Shown one piece after another: positions 1 through 8,785 of a stretch of 64,000 nucleotides of DNA (positions are counted from its first letter, which is position 1; every line of letters starts with the position of its first letter). Below the pieces are notes generated by a model. The model had not been told where the DNA came from and did no database searches. It saw only the letters and a list, made by a program, of their open reading frames with translations. Origin of the DNA: Enterococcus pallens ATCC BAA-351 (lineage in GTDB: Bacteria; Bacillota; Bacilli; Lactobacillales; Enterococcaceae); the NCBI RefSeq assembly GCF_000407485.1, contig NZ_ASWD01000005.1:62001-126000 (forward strand). Reading direction: 5' to 3'. The translations under genes and the position numbers were made by a program.

Positions 1-214
1 TGATGTGATTGTTCTATTGGATGCTACACAAGAAATGTATCATAATTATGCAAAACAACCACTAATCACAATGTCTATGGGCAAACTAGGTGTTGTCAGC
101 CGTATTTCTGGTGCAACATTCGGCTCAGCAGCAACCTTTGGAGCAGCGAAAAAAGCTTCAGCACCAGGACAAGTTTCAGTTGGCGAACTACGCACGATTT
201 TAGAAACATTATAG
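1..214 (+). CDS. aroD: 3-dehydroquinate dehydratase type I, C-terminal part
   Basis: Only the last 70 or so residues are in the window; the reading frame is open to the left edge (codons from base 2) and ends with TAG at 212-214. The C-terminal motif run (ITMSMGKLG, then [18 protein letters not shown]) is the type I dehydroquinase ending, where the conserved serine and glutamine of the SAPGQ lid contact the substrate. The enzyme converts 3-dehydroquinate to 3-dehydroshikimate in the shikimate pathway. Later shikimate and chorismate steps lie about 30 kb away at 30222-35115, so the pathway is split between loci. Two terminator-like hairpins follow. Assignment rests on recalled family motifs. 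Confidence 0.85.
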   Translation, partial: DVIVLLDATQEMYHNYAKQPLITMSMGKLGVVSRISGATFGSAATFGAAKKASAPGQVSVGELRTILETL

Positions 215-224
215 GAAGTATTAA

Positions 225-255
225 GATCAGGTGAGCGATTGCCTGGTCTTTTTTT
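225..255 (+). terminator. intrinsic terminator after aroD
   Basis: A 7-bp stem, 225-231 with 242-248 (GATCAGG/CCTGGTC, one wobble), is followed by seven T. It lies 11 bases past the aroD stop. Confidence 0.85.
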
Positions 256-263
256 GATGAATC

Positions 264-319
264 GCCTTTTCAGACTTGTTTGCTGCTTCAGTGCTGAATG
301 AATTTGAAAAGGCTTTTTT
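264..319 (+). terminator. second terminator-like hairpin after aroD
   Basis: A perfect 9-bp stem (GCCTTTTCA at 264-272, TGAAAAGGC at 305-313) is followed by six T. The loop holds its own small TTCAG/CTGAA hairpin. It probably backs up the terminator at 225-255 and insulates the arg operon. Confidence 0.7.
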
Positions 320-413
320 GTGTATAAATGAATAAAATTGTGCATATCGAGGGTTTAATAGTGGAATAGTGAATAAATTTGCGCAATTTGGTGAAAAAGT
401 TTATAAAAAAGCA

Positions 414-442
414 TTGACTTATTCATGTTAGAATTCTATAAT
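414..442 (+). promoter_or_regulatory. argCJBD promoter
   Basis: TTGACT at 414-419, a 17-base spacer and TATAAT at 437-442 form a near-consensus sigma-A promoter 57 bases before argC. Confidence 0.8.
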
Positions 443-461
443 CATAAACTATACAACTACT

Positions 462-481
462 AATTGCATTTTTATGCAATT
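462..481 (+). promoter_or_regulatory. candidate ArgR operator (ARG box)
   Basis: AATTGCAT-TTTT-ATGCAATT is a perfect 8-4-8 palindrome just downstream of the promoter. The half-site TGCAT around an AT-rich centre resembles the known ARG box pattern of ArgR/AhrC repressors. A weaker partial match (TGAATAAATTTGCG) lies near 370-384 upstream. Binding at 462-481 would block transcription when arginine is plentiful; this is inference from position and sequence. Confidence 0.65.
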
Positions 482-498
482 TGATCGGAGGGTTTTGA

Positions 499-1530
499 GT
501 GAAAGTATCAATTATCGGTGTGACTGGCTACAGCGGATTAGAATTACTGCGTTTATTGAATAATCATCCAGCTGTAGAAATTGTTTCAATCCACAGTCAT
601 TCACAAAACGGGGAAGCGATCGATCGACGATTCCCACATTTGAAACATCTGATCGAATTGCCTTTAGAAGAAGTCGATCCTGAGAAAATTATGGCCCAGG
701 CAGATTTAGTATTTTTCGCGGCTCCATCTGGGGTAGCCAAAGATCAAGCACTACCTTTTATCGAAAAACAGTTTCCAGTGATTGATTTATCTGGCGACTA
801 TCGTTTGAAAAATCCAGCGCAGTATGAAAAATGGTACGGCAAATCCAGCGCACCTGTTTCAGCCTTAGAACAGGCAACTTACGGCTTGGCTGATTTCCAA
901 CTGCCGAAGGATTTGAAGCTGATTGCTAACCCTGGCTGTTACGCCACTGCAGCAATCTTATCCGTTGCTCCATTAGTGAAGCAGCAGCTGATTGAAAAGA
1001 ACTCGATTATCTTTGATGGTAAGTCAGGCTTATCAGGTGCAGGCAAGAAGCTTTCTGAAGCAGCTCATTATACTGAAGCGAACGACAACATGTCGGTTTA
1101 CAAATTGAATCAGCACCAGCATATTCCAGAAATTGTCCAACAGCTGCAGGCATGGGATGCTGAAATTCCAGCGGTTCAGTTTTCGACAGCTTTGATTCCA
1201 GTGACTCGTGGAATTTTGATGACCACCTATTGTAAAGCTAAAGCTGGTGTTACTGGCAGCGAAGTTCGCGAAGCTTTTGAAGCAGAGTATGGCAATAAAC
1301 CATTTATTCGCCTGCAGGAGGGCCAAGATTTCCCTTGCATCAAGCAAGTGGTAGGCTCCAACTACTGTGACATTGGCATGGCTTATAATGAAGCAACTCA
1401 GACGATAACGGTAATTAGCGTAATTGACAACCTAGTCAAAGGCGCAGCCGGCCAAGCAATTCAAAACTTGAACTTACTAATGAATCTACCGGAAACGACT
1501 GGCTTAGAGCTGGTACCTGTTTATCCGTAA
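499..1530 (+). CDS. argC: N-acetyl-gamma-glutamyl-phosphate reductase
   Basis: Third enzyme of arginine synthesis: NADPH-dependent reduction of N-acetylglutamyl phosphate to the semialdehyde. The 343-residue length is typical of the family. The N-terminal Rossmann motif GVTGYSG (residues 7-13) and the catalytic cysteine in NPGCYAT (C147) are visible. The GTG start is chosen because GGAGGG lies 6 bases upstream. It is the first gene of argC-argJ-argB-argD, 18 bases before argJ, and probably under ArgR control from the palindrome at 462-481. Confidence 0.95.
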   Translation: MKVSIIGVTGYSGLELLRLLNNHPAVEIVSIHSHSQNGEAIDRRFPHLKHLIELPLEEVDPEKIMAQADLVFFAAPSGVAKDQALPFIEKQFPVIDLSGDYRLKNPAQYEKWYGKSSAPVSALEQATYGLADFQLPKDLKLIANPGCYATAAILSVAPLVKQQLIEKNSIIFDGKSGLSGAGKKLSEAAHYTEANDNMSVYKLNQHQHIPEIVQQLQAWDAEIPAVQFSTALIPVTRGILMTTYCKAKAGVTGSEVREAFEAEYGNKPFIRLQEGQDFPCIKQVVGSNYCDIGMAYNEATQTITVISVIDNLVKGAAGQAIQNLNLLMNLPETTGLELVPVYP

Positions 1531-1548
1531 CAACAAAGGAGAAGACTT

Positions 1549-2742
1549 ATGAATATAATTGATGGAACAATCGCCAGTCCGAAAGGCTTTCAGGCCACTG
1601 GCTTACACTGTGGATTAAAGAAAAACAAATTAGACTTAGGAGTAATTTACTCTGAAAAAGCTGCGAAGGCCGCAGCAGTTTACACCACCAACCAAGTGAA
1701 GGCAGCACCAATTTATGTAACAAAAGAAGCAATGCAGGAACCAACGATTCAAGCCGTAGTCGTTAACTCAGGCTACGCCAATGCTTGCACTGGTGAAATC
1801 GGCTTAGTTCATGCAAAACAAATGCAACAGGCCACAGCGGATCACTTAGGTGTTACAGCTGATAAAGTAGCCGTTGCTTCCACTGGAGTTATTGGTAAGA
1901 TTATGCCAATCGAATTGGTGGAGCAAGGCATTCAAAAGGTGGATATGGACGATTGCGAGCCTTACCACTTCCATGAAGCAATTATGACAACTGATACCAC
2001 CACCAAAGAAATAGTGGTGCAGGACAAAATTAACGGCGAGACTGTAACGATTGCTGGAACGGCTAAAGGATCAGGTATGATCCATCCGAACATGGCAACC
2101 ATGCTGGCTTTCATTACGACGGATGCCGAAATTTCACAAGAGCTGCTACAGGAATTGTTAAGTGAAAAGACTGAAACGACCTTTAACCAAATTACAGTCG
2201 ATGGCGATACGTCAACTAACGACATGGTGTTAGTTTTAGCTAACGGGCTTGCAGGCAACACTGAAATTGAAAAGGACACAGAAGGCTATGATAAGTTCGT
2301 AGCGATGTTCCAGCTAGTAAGTGAAACCTTGGCCCAAATGATCGCCAAAGACGGCGAGGGAGCTACCAAGCTGATTGAGGTACAGGTAGAAGGCGCAACT
2401 GACGAGTTGGCTGCCCGGATGATCGCCAAAAAGATCGTTGGCTCAATGTTAGTAAAGACTGCGATGTTTGGAGAAGATCCTAACTGGGGCAGAATCATCT
2501 GTGCTATCGGTTATTCAGAAACAAAGATTGATCCCGAGAAGGTCGATATGTGGATCGGCAGTGTACAGGTACTGAAAAACAGCCAACCACAAACCTTTGA
2601 CGAAGATGCGATTAAACAAATTTTAGAACAAGACAAGATTGTTATTGCTGTTGATATGAATTTAGGAAACGCAAAAGGTGCCGCTTGGGGCTGTGACTTA
2701 ACCTACAAATACGTTGAAGTCAATGCGTTATACCATACGTAA
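1549..2742 (+). CDS. argJ: bifunctional ornithine acetyltransferase / N-acetylglutamate synthase
   Basis: Recycles the acetyl group by moving it from N-acetylornithine to glutamate, giving the cyclic form of the arginine pathway. The [14 protein letters not shown] stretch contains the Thr184 self-cleavage site (ATML) at which the precursor splits into alpha and beta chains in this Ntn-hydrolase-like family. At 397 residues it is full length. It has an AAGGAG ribosome site, and argB follows after 13 bases. Whether it also makes N-acetylglutamate from acetyl-CoA cannot be told from sequence alone. Confidence 0.95.
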   Translation: MNIIDGTIASPKGFQATGLHCGLKKNKLDLGVIYSEKAAKAAAVYTTNQVKAAPIYVTKEAMQEPTIQAVVVNSGYANACTGEIGLVHAKQMQQATADHLGVTADKVAVASTGVIGKIMPIELVEQGIQKVDMDDCEPYHFHEAIMTTDTTTKEIVVQDKINGETVTIAGTAKGSGMIHPNMATMLAFITTDAEISQELLQELLSEKTETTFNQITVDGDTSTNDMVLVLANGLAGNTEIEKDTEGYDKFVAMFQLVSETLAQMIAKDGEGATKLIEVQVEGATDELAARMIAKKIVGSMLVKTAMFGEDPNWGRIICAIGYSETKIDPEKVDMWIGSVQVLKNSQPQTFDEDAIKQILEQDKIVIAVDMNLGNAKGAAWGCDLTYKYVEVNALYHT

Positions 2743-2755
2743 GGGGAGTAAAGAC

Positions 2756-3505
2756 ATGGGAAAAATCGTAGTGAAAATTGGCGGCGTCGCCAGTGATAAT
2801 TTAACCGAAGAATTTTTTGAAACATTAGCAGATTGGCAAGCAGCCGGCAAAGAAATCGTGATCGTTCACGGTGGCGGTTATTACATCACCGAAATGATGG
2901 AAAAACTAAATGTTCCAGTAACGATCGCTAACGGACTGCGTGTAACCTCTGCGCAAGCACTAAAAATCACTCAAATGGTGTTAATTGGCCAAGTTCAGCC
3001 TGCCATCACCACGGTTTTCCAGCAAAATGGTTTCTCAGCTGTTGGGCTGCATGCTTCTTGCGGCCAGCTGATTCAAGGAACTTTTATCGACAAAGACAAC
3101 TTGGGCTATGTTGGCACCATTACCAATATCGGTACCGGCATGATTAACGACGTATTAGCGAAAAATCATGTGCCAATCATCGCTCCTCTTGGCTTAACTG
3201 AAGAAGGTGAATGGTTAAATATCAATGCCGACACAGCGGCCTGCAAAATCGCAGAAGCTTTAGACGCAGAAGCTTTGTACCTAATCACTGACGTACCTGG
3301 CGTAAAATGTGAAGGCGAATGGTTGGAGCATTTAACGACTGACGATGTTGAACAATTAAAAGACCAAGAAGTAATTACAGGCGGCATGATTCCTAAGCTG
3401 GACAGTGCTACATCCGCATTGACCAAAGGCGTAAAGGAAGTCTTCATTACTAACAGTATCGCAAAATGCGGCACAAAGATCACGAAAGCGAAGGTGTTTG
3501 CATGA
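2756..3505 (+). CDS. argB: acetylglutamate kinase
   Basis: Phosphorylates N-acetylglutamate, the second step of the pathway. Amino acid kinase fold: KIGG near residue 7, HGGG in the N-terminal third, and NINADTAACKIAE with the ATP-contact region LITDVPGV further on. The ATG at 2756 follows AGGGGAG at a good distance; an in-frame ATG at 2714 would overlap argJ and has no ribosome site. The resulting 249 residues fit the family. The stop overlaps the argD start as ATGA, implying translational coupling. Confidence 0.94.
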   Translation: MGKIVVKIGGVASDNLTEEFFETLADWQAAGKEIVIVHGGGYYITEMMEKLNVPVTIANGLRVTSAQALKITQMVLIGQVQPAITTVFQQNGFSAVGLHASCGQLIQGTFIDKDNLGYVGTITNIGTGMINDVLAKNHVPIIAPLGLTEEGEWLNINADTAACKIAEALDAEALYLITDVPGVKCEGEWLEHLTTDDVEQLKDQEVITGGMIPKLDSATSALTKGVKEVFITNSIAKCGTKITKAKVFA

Positions 3506-4650
3506 CTCATCTATTTCCTAATTACAAAAGAGAACCCATTGATCTAGTCAGAGGCTTCGGCAATTATGTCGAAGACCAAACGGGTAAAGAATATTTAGAT
3601 TTCACCAGCGGAATTGGGGTAAACAGCTTAGGCCATCAGCACCCCAAGCTAATTCGAGCTCTAGAAAAACAAATGCACTTAATTTGGCATACTTCCAATC
3701 TATACTCCAGCAAGCTGCAGGAAGACGTAGCCAAGAAATTAGCCAACAACAAAAATTACCTGGCCTTCTTCTGCAACAGCGGAACCGAAGCCAACGAAGC
3801 AGCTATCAAGTTAGCCCGGAAAGCCACCGGACGTTCAAAAATTATCAGCTTCCAGCAATCATTCCATGGACGTACCTATGGCGCACTTAGCGCCACCGGC
3901 CAAGAAGCGCTGCATGAAGGGTTTGCTCCAATTTTACCCGATTTCCAATACGTACCTTTTAACGAAATTGGACCATTGAAGAAACTTGTCGATCAAGATA
4001 CCGCAGCCGTCATGATCGAATTAATCCAAGGCGAAGGCGGCGTACTACCAGCCGAGGTCTCATTCGTCCAACAAGTCGCAGAGCTTTGTAAAGAACAAGG
4101 CACTTTGTTAATCGTCGATGAGATTCAAACAGGAATCGGCCGTACTGGTAACTTGTACGCCTACGAAGGCTATGGCATCGAGCCAGACATCTTCACCTTA
4201 GCCAAAGCTCTCGGCAACGGCATCCCAGTCGGCGCCATGTTAGGCAAAAAAGAATTAAAAGACGCCTTCGGACCAGGTTCTCACGGCACAACCTTCGGCG
4301 GAAACAAATTAGCTTTACGAGTTGCAGTAGCAGTATTGGATATTATTAACGATCCCAACTTCCTAGACAAAGTAAAACAAAAAGGCGATTACGCCTTGAA
4401 ATCCTTAAGCAGCTTGAAAGACTCAAGCGATAAGGTACTAGATGTCCGCGGCCAAGGTTTAATGATCGGTGTTCAGCTGAAAGATCAAGATACCTTAAAT
4501 GCTACTGTTACGAATTTACAGAAAAAAGGTTTATTAGTATTGAAAGCCGGCAACAACACACTACGCCTATTGCCACCTCTAACGATTGAACAGGATGAGT
4601 TAGAGAAGGGGATTGGGATGATTAAGGTGGAGTTGTTAGATAATAAGTAA
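3502..4650 (+). CDS. argD: acetylornithine aminotransferase
   Basis: PLP-dependent class III aminotransferase that makes N-acetylornithine from the semialdehyde. It shows GSGTEANEAA-like phosphate binding (CNSGTEANEA, residues 91-100), the DEIQTGIGR cofactor aspartate (about residue 206), and the PLP lysine in FTLAKALGNG (K235). At 382 residues it is full length. The start overlaps the argB stop by four bases. It is the last gene of the operon; argF and argGH are not nearby, so the final steps must be elsewhere if the strain makes arginine. Confidence 0.94.
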   Translation: MTHLFPNYKREPIDLVRGFGNYVEDQTGKEYLDFTSGIGVNSLGHQHPKLIRALEKQMHLIWHTSNLYSSKLQEDVAKKLANNKNYLAFFCNSGTEANEAAIKLARKATGRSKIISFQQSFHGRTYGALSATGQEALHEGFAPILPDFQYVPFNEIGPLKKLVDQDTAAVMIELIQGEGGVLPAEVSFVQQVAELCKEQGTLLIVDEIQTGIGRTGNLYAYEGYGIEPDIFTLAKALGNGIPVGAMLGKKELKDAFGPGSHGTTFGGNKLALRVAVAVLDIINDPNFLDKVKQKGDYALKSLSSLKDSSDKVLDVRGQGLMIGVQLKDQDTLNATVTNLQKKGLLVLKAGNNTLRLLPPLTIEQDELEKGIGMIKVELLDNK

Positions 4651-4659
4651 GTATGAGAG

Positions 4660-4691
4660 CTCGGAATACCGGAGGGTGTTTCGGGTTTTTT
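4660..4691 (+). terminator. probable terminator of argCJBD
   Basis: CTCGGAA (4660-4666) can pair with TTTCGGG (4679-4685), with wobbles, and is followed by six T. The stem is modest, but the position is right for the operon end. Confidence 0.55.
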
Positions 4692-4829
4692 AATTGGTTG
4701 ATGAATGGCAGAAAATTCGACTCATTAATAGATGATTTAAGTTAGTATGGTTTTTACATAGCATATTTAAAATGGTAACATTAGGTTAATACAAAACGGT
4801 TGACGCTTTCTGTACTAAGGAGAATTTCG

Positions 4830-5432
4830 ATGTTAGAAAATAAGTTGGACATTACAGATCAAATCGAACTGGCTAAAGCTGAAGAAAAGATCAGTAAACA
4901 AAAAGCTAAGCAACTATTTGAATCTGGAAAAATCAATGAATTAGAAGTAGGAACCTTTCAAGGATTAGCAGAAATTCATAAATATCTTTTTGACGATATT
5001 TACTATTTTGCTGGGAACGTGCGAGACGTTAATATTGCCAAAAGAAATTTCAGCTTTACTCCTGTAATGTATCTAAAAACAGCCTTAGAGCACATTGATA
5101 AAATGCCTCAGACTAACTATGAAGAAATCATTGCCAAATATGTAGAGATGAATGCTGCTCATCCTTTTCTCGAAGGTAACGGTAGAACTGTGAGAATCTG
5201 GCTAGATTTAATCTTGAAGAAAGAGCTTGAAAAGGTTATGGACTGGAGTCAGGTCGATAAAGAAGCCTATCTTTCTGCCATGGAACGTAGTCCGGTAAAT
5301 GATTTGGAGATCAGATTTTTGTTGAAGGATGCGCTGACAGATAAAGTTGATGATCGTGATGTGTTTATGAAGGGTATAGATACTAGCTATTTCTATGAAG
5401 GGTATATGGAGTATAGGATTGAAGAGTTGTAG
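4830..5432 (+). CDS. fic: class III Fic family protein (AMPylase/deAMPylase)
   Basis: Fic proteins transfer AMP from ATP onto target hydroxyls. The catalytic motif [12 protein letters not shown] is at residues 111-122 with H111 as the base. Near the C terminus SYFYEG (residues 186-191) fits the inhibitory motif (S/T)xxxE(G/N) of class III Fic enzymes, with E190 as the blocking glutamate. Length (200 residues) and both positions agree with the E. faecalis Fic I recall, which switches between AMPylation and deAMPylation. The ATG at 4830 has AAGGAG 10 bases upstream. It stands alone, without an antitoxin partner, in an AT-rich patch. The target protein cannot be inferred here. Confidence 0.9.
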   Translation: MLENKLDITDQIELAKAEEKISKQKAKQLFESGKINELEVGTFQGLAEIHKYLFDDIYYFAGNVRDVNIAKRNFSFTPVMYLKTALEHIDKMPQTNYEEIIAKYVEMNAAHPFLEGNGRTVRIWLDLILKKELEKVMDWSQVDKEAYLSAMERSPVNDLEIRFLLKDALTDKVDDRDVFMKGIDTSYFYEGYMEYRIEEL

Positions 5433-5617
5433 GCTTAATTGTGGTCAGCATAGAAATACAAAACTTTCGTCAAATCGCGATATCAAGATAAGTATAAGAA
5501 AATATACTCAGATTCAAGTAATTATTCTATAAATCGCTGCTTATTTTTATAATAGGCAACGATTTATTTTTGTTTGCTATTATAATTAAACGTAAAGAAT
5601 TTAACGGAGGAAATCTC

Positions 5618-6423
5618 ATGAACTCTAAAAATATATACGATAGCAACAGATCTGCATGAAATGAAGCATTAAATTATCATCAAAAAGCTAGGGGTAATTC
5701 TTTGCAAAAAGGATTCCAATATTCTAATTTCACGACTTTCGATAGGGACTGCGATGCTGTACTGTTAGAAAAACTAGATGAAATTGATTTGACCGATAAA
5801 GTGATTGGTCAGCTACCTTGTAATAACGGAAGAGAGTTATTATCTCTAATGAAACTCGGAGCCAAAAAGCGGTCGGTTTTGACATCTTAGACAATGCAAT
5901 TCAAGAAGCAAAACAACTAGCAGAAATAGCTAAAATAGACGCTACATTTGAAAGAACTAATATTTTAAATATAAATGATTTATACAACAATTACTTCGAT
6001 TTCATTTATATATCAGAAGGCTCACTTCAGTGGTTTCCAGATTTGAATGAGTATTTTGCAGTCGTTAGCCGCTTGTTGAAAAAGGGTGGGCAACTATTAA
6101 TTTTTGAAATGCATCCAATTGCTTATATATTTGAGGTCGATTTTGATGCAAAAAGGCCCGATTTTGATTTGTTAGTCCCATATTTCGAAAAAGGACCTTA
6201 TCATTATAAGGACGGTCTAGATTATATTGGCGGTGTTGAGTATGAATTTAAAGAAGGTTATTGGTTCATGCACAAGCTGTCGGACATTTTGAAAGCCCTT
6301 ATAAAAAATGGACTGAGTTTGGAGGATATCGAGGAGTACAATTTGGAGACGGCTAATAATGGATCTACGAAGGTTTTGGATAAATTTCCGTTGAGTTATA
6401 TGGTTTTAAGTATAAATAATTAA
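5618..6423 (+). pseudogene. broken class I SAM-dependent methyltransferase
   Basis: Translation from the ATG at 5618 (after GGAGG) reads MNSKNIYDSNRSA and then hits TGA at 5657-5659, where the next residues (NEALNYHQKARGNS) continue in frame; a TGG-to-TGA change would explain it. The frame then runs through a motif I-like segment (VIGQLPCNNGRELL) to about 5870. There one base appears lost, because GFDILDNAIQEAKQLA resumes in the next frame and stays open to TAA at 6423. Further on, SEGSLQWFPDL and the LLKKGGQLLIFEMHP strand are typical of small-molecule methyltransferases of Bacillota. Two independent lesions mark it as a pseudogene. The lost substrate is unknown. Confidence 0.85.
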
Positions 6424-6531
6424 ATAGTTAAGTACGTATTGAATTTTAGTAATCTCAACGGCATAGTTTATATAATTAATTGTGTTTACCATTTAAGACA
6501 GACATAAGAAGTGGAAAGAAGGTAGATTTTA

Positions 6532-7305
6532 ATGATAGAACCTATTCTAACTTTAAGCAGTGCATTAATTACATTGATCACAACAATTGTAGGTATATTA
6601 ATAGAAAAGAAAAAAATTGAGAATGACAACAGTCCATCAAATACTCAAGATCAAAATTTTAGTGATATTAGCACAAAGGGAGATAATTCTTTTATAAATA
6701 TTACTGCAACACAAGTACAATCATCAGTGGTAGTTAAAGGTCATCAAGAGTTTAAGATTAGAGAGGAAGAATTTAAAGATAATCTTAGTAGATTGAGAGG
6801 ATACAACAAATTTGTATGGGTAATTTTCCCGATTATGGTTCTCCTATTAACATATATGGAAAAAATCCCTTCGTATGAAATTGCATGGTTAATTTGTGTT
6901 ATCACGATCAATTCCTTCTCCATCTCACTTTTTTTTAGATATCTATATCATAGATACGTAAAAGGACTAAAGGATAGAGGTTATGAACAAGATATAATTA
7001 GCAAATTTATAAGAAAGATTGAATACTTACTCTTTCCTTTGCTACTATTTTTTATATCTGCAAGAAGCATTGCTTTTTCTATTACTAGAACCCCATATGA
7101 AATGAGCATGCCAAGAACTTTTATCTTTGTCTTTTTTCTGTACTTACTTTCATTTTATACAGAAAATTTGATGTTTCAATTTGTTGTAGGAAAGAATATT
7201 TGGAAGATTCCATTTTTCTTAAAAAAACTTTTGATAACAATAGTAATTTTTTTGTCTATGATTTATTTGCGAGACATTTTTAATTGGTTTGTTATTAGTA
7301 TGTAA
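6532..7305 (+). CDS. hypothetical membrane protein
   Basis: A 257-residue protein that I do not recognise. It has a hydrophobic N-terminal segment (residues 3-22), then a polar, Asn/Ser-rich stretch of about 70 residues, and then at least four more membrane segments (about residues 97-113, 120-140, 165-182 and 200-215), with a last one near the C terminus. Charged Lys/Arg patches separate the segments. Codon use is strongly AT-biased compared with the arg and pyr genes on either side, which together with the neighbouring fic gene and the decayed methyltransferase suggests acquired DNA. The start follows an AGAAGG site. Confidence 0.6.
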   Translation: MIEPILTLSSALITLITTIVGILIEKKKIENDNSPSNTQDQNFSDISTKGDNSFINITATQVQSSVVVKGHQEFKIREEEFKDNLSRLRGYNKFVWVIFPIMVLLLTYMEKIPSYEIAWLICVITINSFSISLFFRYLYHRYVKGLKDRGYEQDIISKFIRKIEYLLFPLLLFFISARSIAFSITRTPYEMSMPRTFIFVFFLYLLSFYTENLMFQFVVGKNIWKIPFFLKKLLITIVIFLSMIYLRDIFNWFVISM

Positions 7306-7617
7306 AGTTGAGTAATGTCTAATTTATTTGTGATAGTTAAATATTTTTTTAATATAATCCATAGAAGTGAAGGAAATTATTAATGGGAGACATTAAGTAA
7401 ATAGAATTAAGTTTAGTAACTCACTTATACTAGCAGAATGATTCGAATTCATATCATTCTAAAATACTGTAATGATTTTAACATATATCATTATATAGTT
7501 TTGCGTAATCGAACTGAAACAATTCTACTCCCCCCCGCCGAGTTTTTCGTCGTTCTCACTTCCTTTATCCTTCCTTTTTTACTATACTGTGAATAGTAAC
7601 GAAAAAGGAGCACATGC
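7306..7617. other. intergenic region with a C7 run
   Basis: 312 bases without a convincing gene. It is AT-rich apart from a run of seven C at 7530-7536 followed by GCCG. TATACT near 7583 may be the -10 of the next gene, whose AAGGAG lies just before its ATG. It marks the right border of the AT-rich patch. Confidence 0.4.
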
Positions 7618-8316
7618 ATGGGCGAGAGAGCTGATATTTTTCTTAGTACATTTAATCGTATTGAAAAAGAATTGAAGAATCAATTGAATAATCCTTCGAA
7701 TATGGGCTTTAGTGAGATGGTTCGTCGTTTGTCGAAACGTAAGGGAACGTTAGTTGGAGATAATGAGAATGATTTGCTGCAGCTGGCGCAGCTGCGCAAT
7801 GCGATTGTGCATGATCAGATTGCAGATGATTTTGTAATTGCAGAGCCAAATGATTGGGCGGTTCAGCGGATAGCAGAGATTGAAGAGGCTCTGGTTCGGC
7901 CGAAAAAGGTTTTGCCGCGGTTTGGCAAAAATGTTACGGGCTTTGAACAGGATTTTCCGTTGCGGAGAATTATGGAGATTGTGGCTGAGAAGCGCTTTTC
8001 CCAGTTTCCGGTTTATCATCGGGGTCAGTTTAAGGGTTTAGTGACTTTGCGGACGATTGGTTTGTTCTTTGCTCAAGCTAGCTTAGCAGGTCCAGTGAAT
8101 CTGGAAGGAAAAAAGGCCGAGGATTTGCTGCAGACAAATGGGAAGAGTACGAATTTTCATTTTGTTTCTGCTGATACGAAGGTTGCTGAGGTTGAGGAAA
8201 TGTTCCGCAGCCAGACGACTTTGGAAGCAGTTTTGATCACAAAAGATGGCGATCCGAATGGCAACTTGGTAGGGATTGTTCGACCAAGGGATATTTATGC
8301 GCAGAAAGAGGAGTAG
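7618..8316 (+). CDS. CBS-pair protein with helical N-terminal domain
   Basis: The C-terminal half carries two CBS motifs (about residues 105-155 and 165-230; typical pieces are RFSQFPVYHRGQFKGLVT and AVLITKDGDPNGNLVGIVRPRDI), a module that usually binds adenosyl ligands and senses energy or nucleotide state. The first 90 residues are helical and contain RNAIVH (R60 to H65), matching the R-x4-H core of HEPN domains, although HEPN homology is not established. It ends with TAG within the region used to start lspA, so translation is probably coupled. The ligand and output are unknown. Confidence 0.75.
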   Translation: MGERADIFLSTFNRIEKELKNQLNNPSNMGFSEMVRRLSKRKGTLVGDNENDLLQLAQLRNAIVHDQIADDFVIAEPNDWAVQRIAEIEEALVRPKKVLPRFGKNVTGFEQDFPLRRIMEIVAEKRFSQFPVYHRGQFKGLVTLRTIGLFFAQASLAGPVNLEGKKAEDLLQTNGKSTNFHFVSADTKVAEVEEMFRSQTTLEAVLITKDGDPNGNLVGIVRPRDIYAQKEE

Positions 8317-8785
8317 TCTATTGTTAGCTGTATATTTATTGTTGAGCGCTGTAATTATTGGCCTCGATCAATGGTTCAAGTTTTGGATTGTCGGCAATTT
8401 TAATTTGGGTGATGTGCAACAGGTTATTCCGAATGTTTTGTCATTAACCTACATTCATAATACTGGAGGAGCCTTTAGTTTGTTAGAAGGGCAGCGGGTT
8501 TTCTTCATTATTATTACAGTGGTAGCTGTAGCTGCTGGGATTTATTATTTAGCCAAGCATTTGCAGGAAAGCAAATGGCTGACGATTGGTATCAGCTTAT
8601 TCTTGGCTGGAGCAGTGGGGAATTTTATTGATCGCCTGCGTTTAGGTTATGTAGTAGACATGTTTCAGCTGGATTTCATCAACTTTCCGATCTTCAATAT
8701 TGCGGATATGGCATTGGTGGTTGGTGTCGCGATGATATTTATTTACATTCTATTAGATGAGAGAGAAAAAAAGCATGGAAAATGA
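8297..8785 (+). CDS. lspA: lipoprotein signal peptidase (signal peptidase II)
   Basis: Membrane aspartyl protease that removes signal peptides from diacylglyceryl-modified prolipoproteins. Four membrane segments are visible, and the two catalytic aspartates sit in the conserved blocks GNFIDRLRLGYVVDM and FNIADMAL. Two starts are possible: ATG at 8297, giving a positively charged N terminus (MRRKR) and overlapping the CBS gene, or TTG at 8321, which has the better ribosome site (AGAGGAG at 8307-8313) and follows the CBS stop. The ATG is listed because the charged end suits the membrane topology. The next gene overlaps by 11 bases. Confidence 0.93.
   Translation: MRRKRSSLLLAVYLLLSAVIIGLDQWFKFWIVGNFNLGDVQQVIPNVLSLTYIHNTGGAFSLLEGQRVFFIIITVVAVAAGIYYLAKHLQESKWLTIGISLFLAGAVGNFIDRLRLGYVVDMFQLDFINFPIFNIADMALVVGVAMIFIYILLDEREKKHGK

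Noticed and set aside
5657-5659. TGA read as tryptophan or selenocysteine
   Set aside because: A second lesion in the same gene, and no sign of recoding elsewhere, make pseudogene decay the simpler view.
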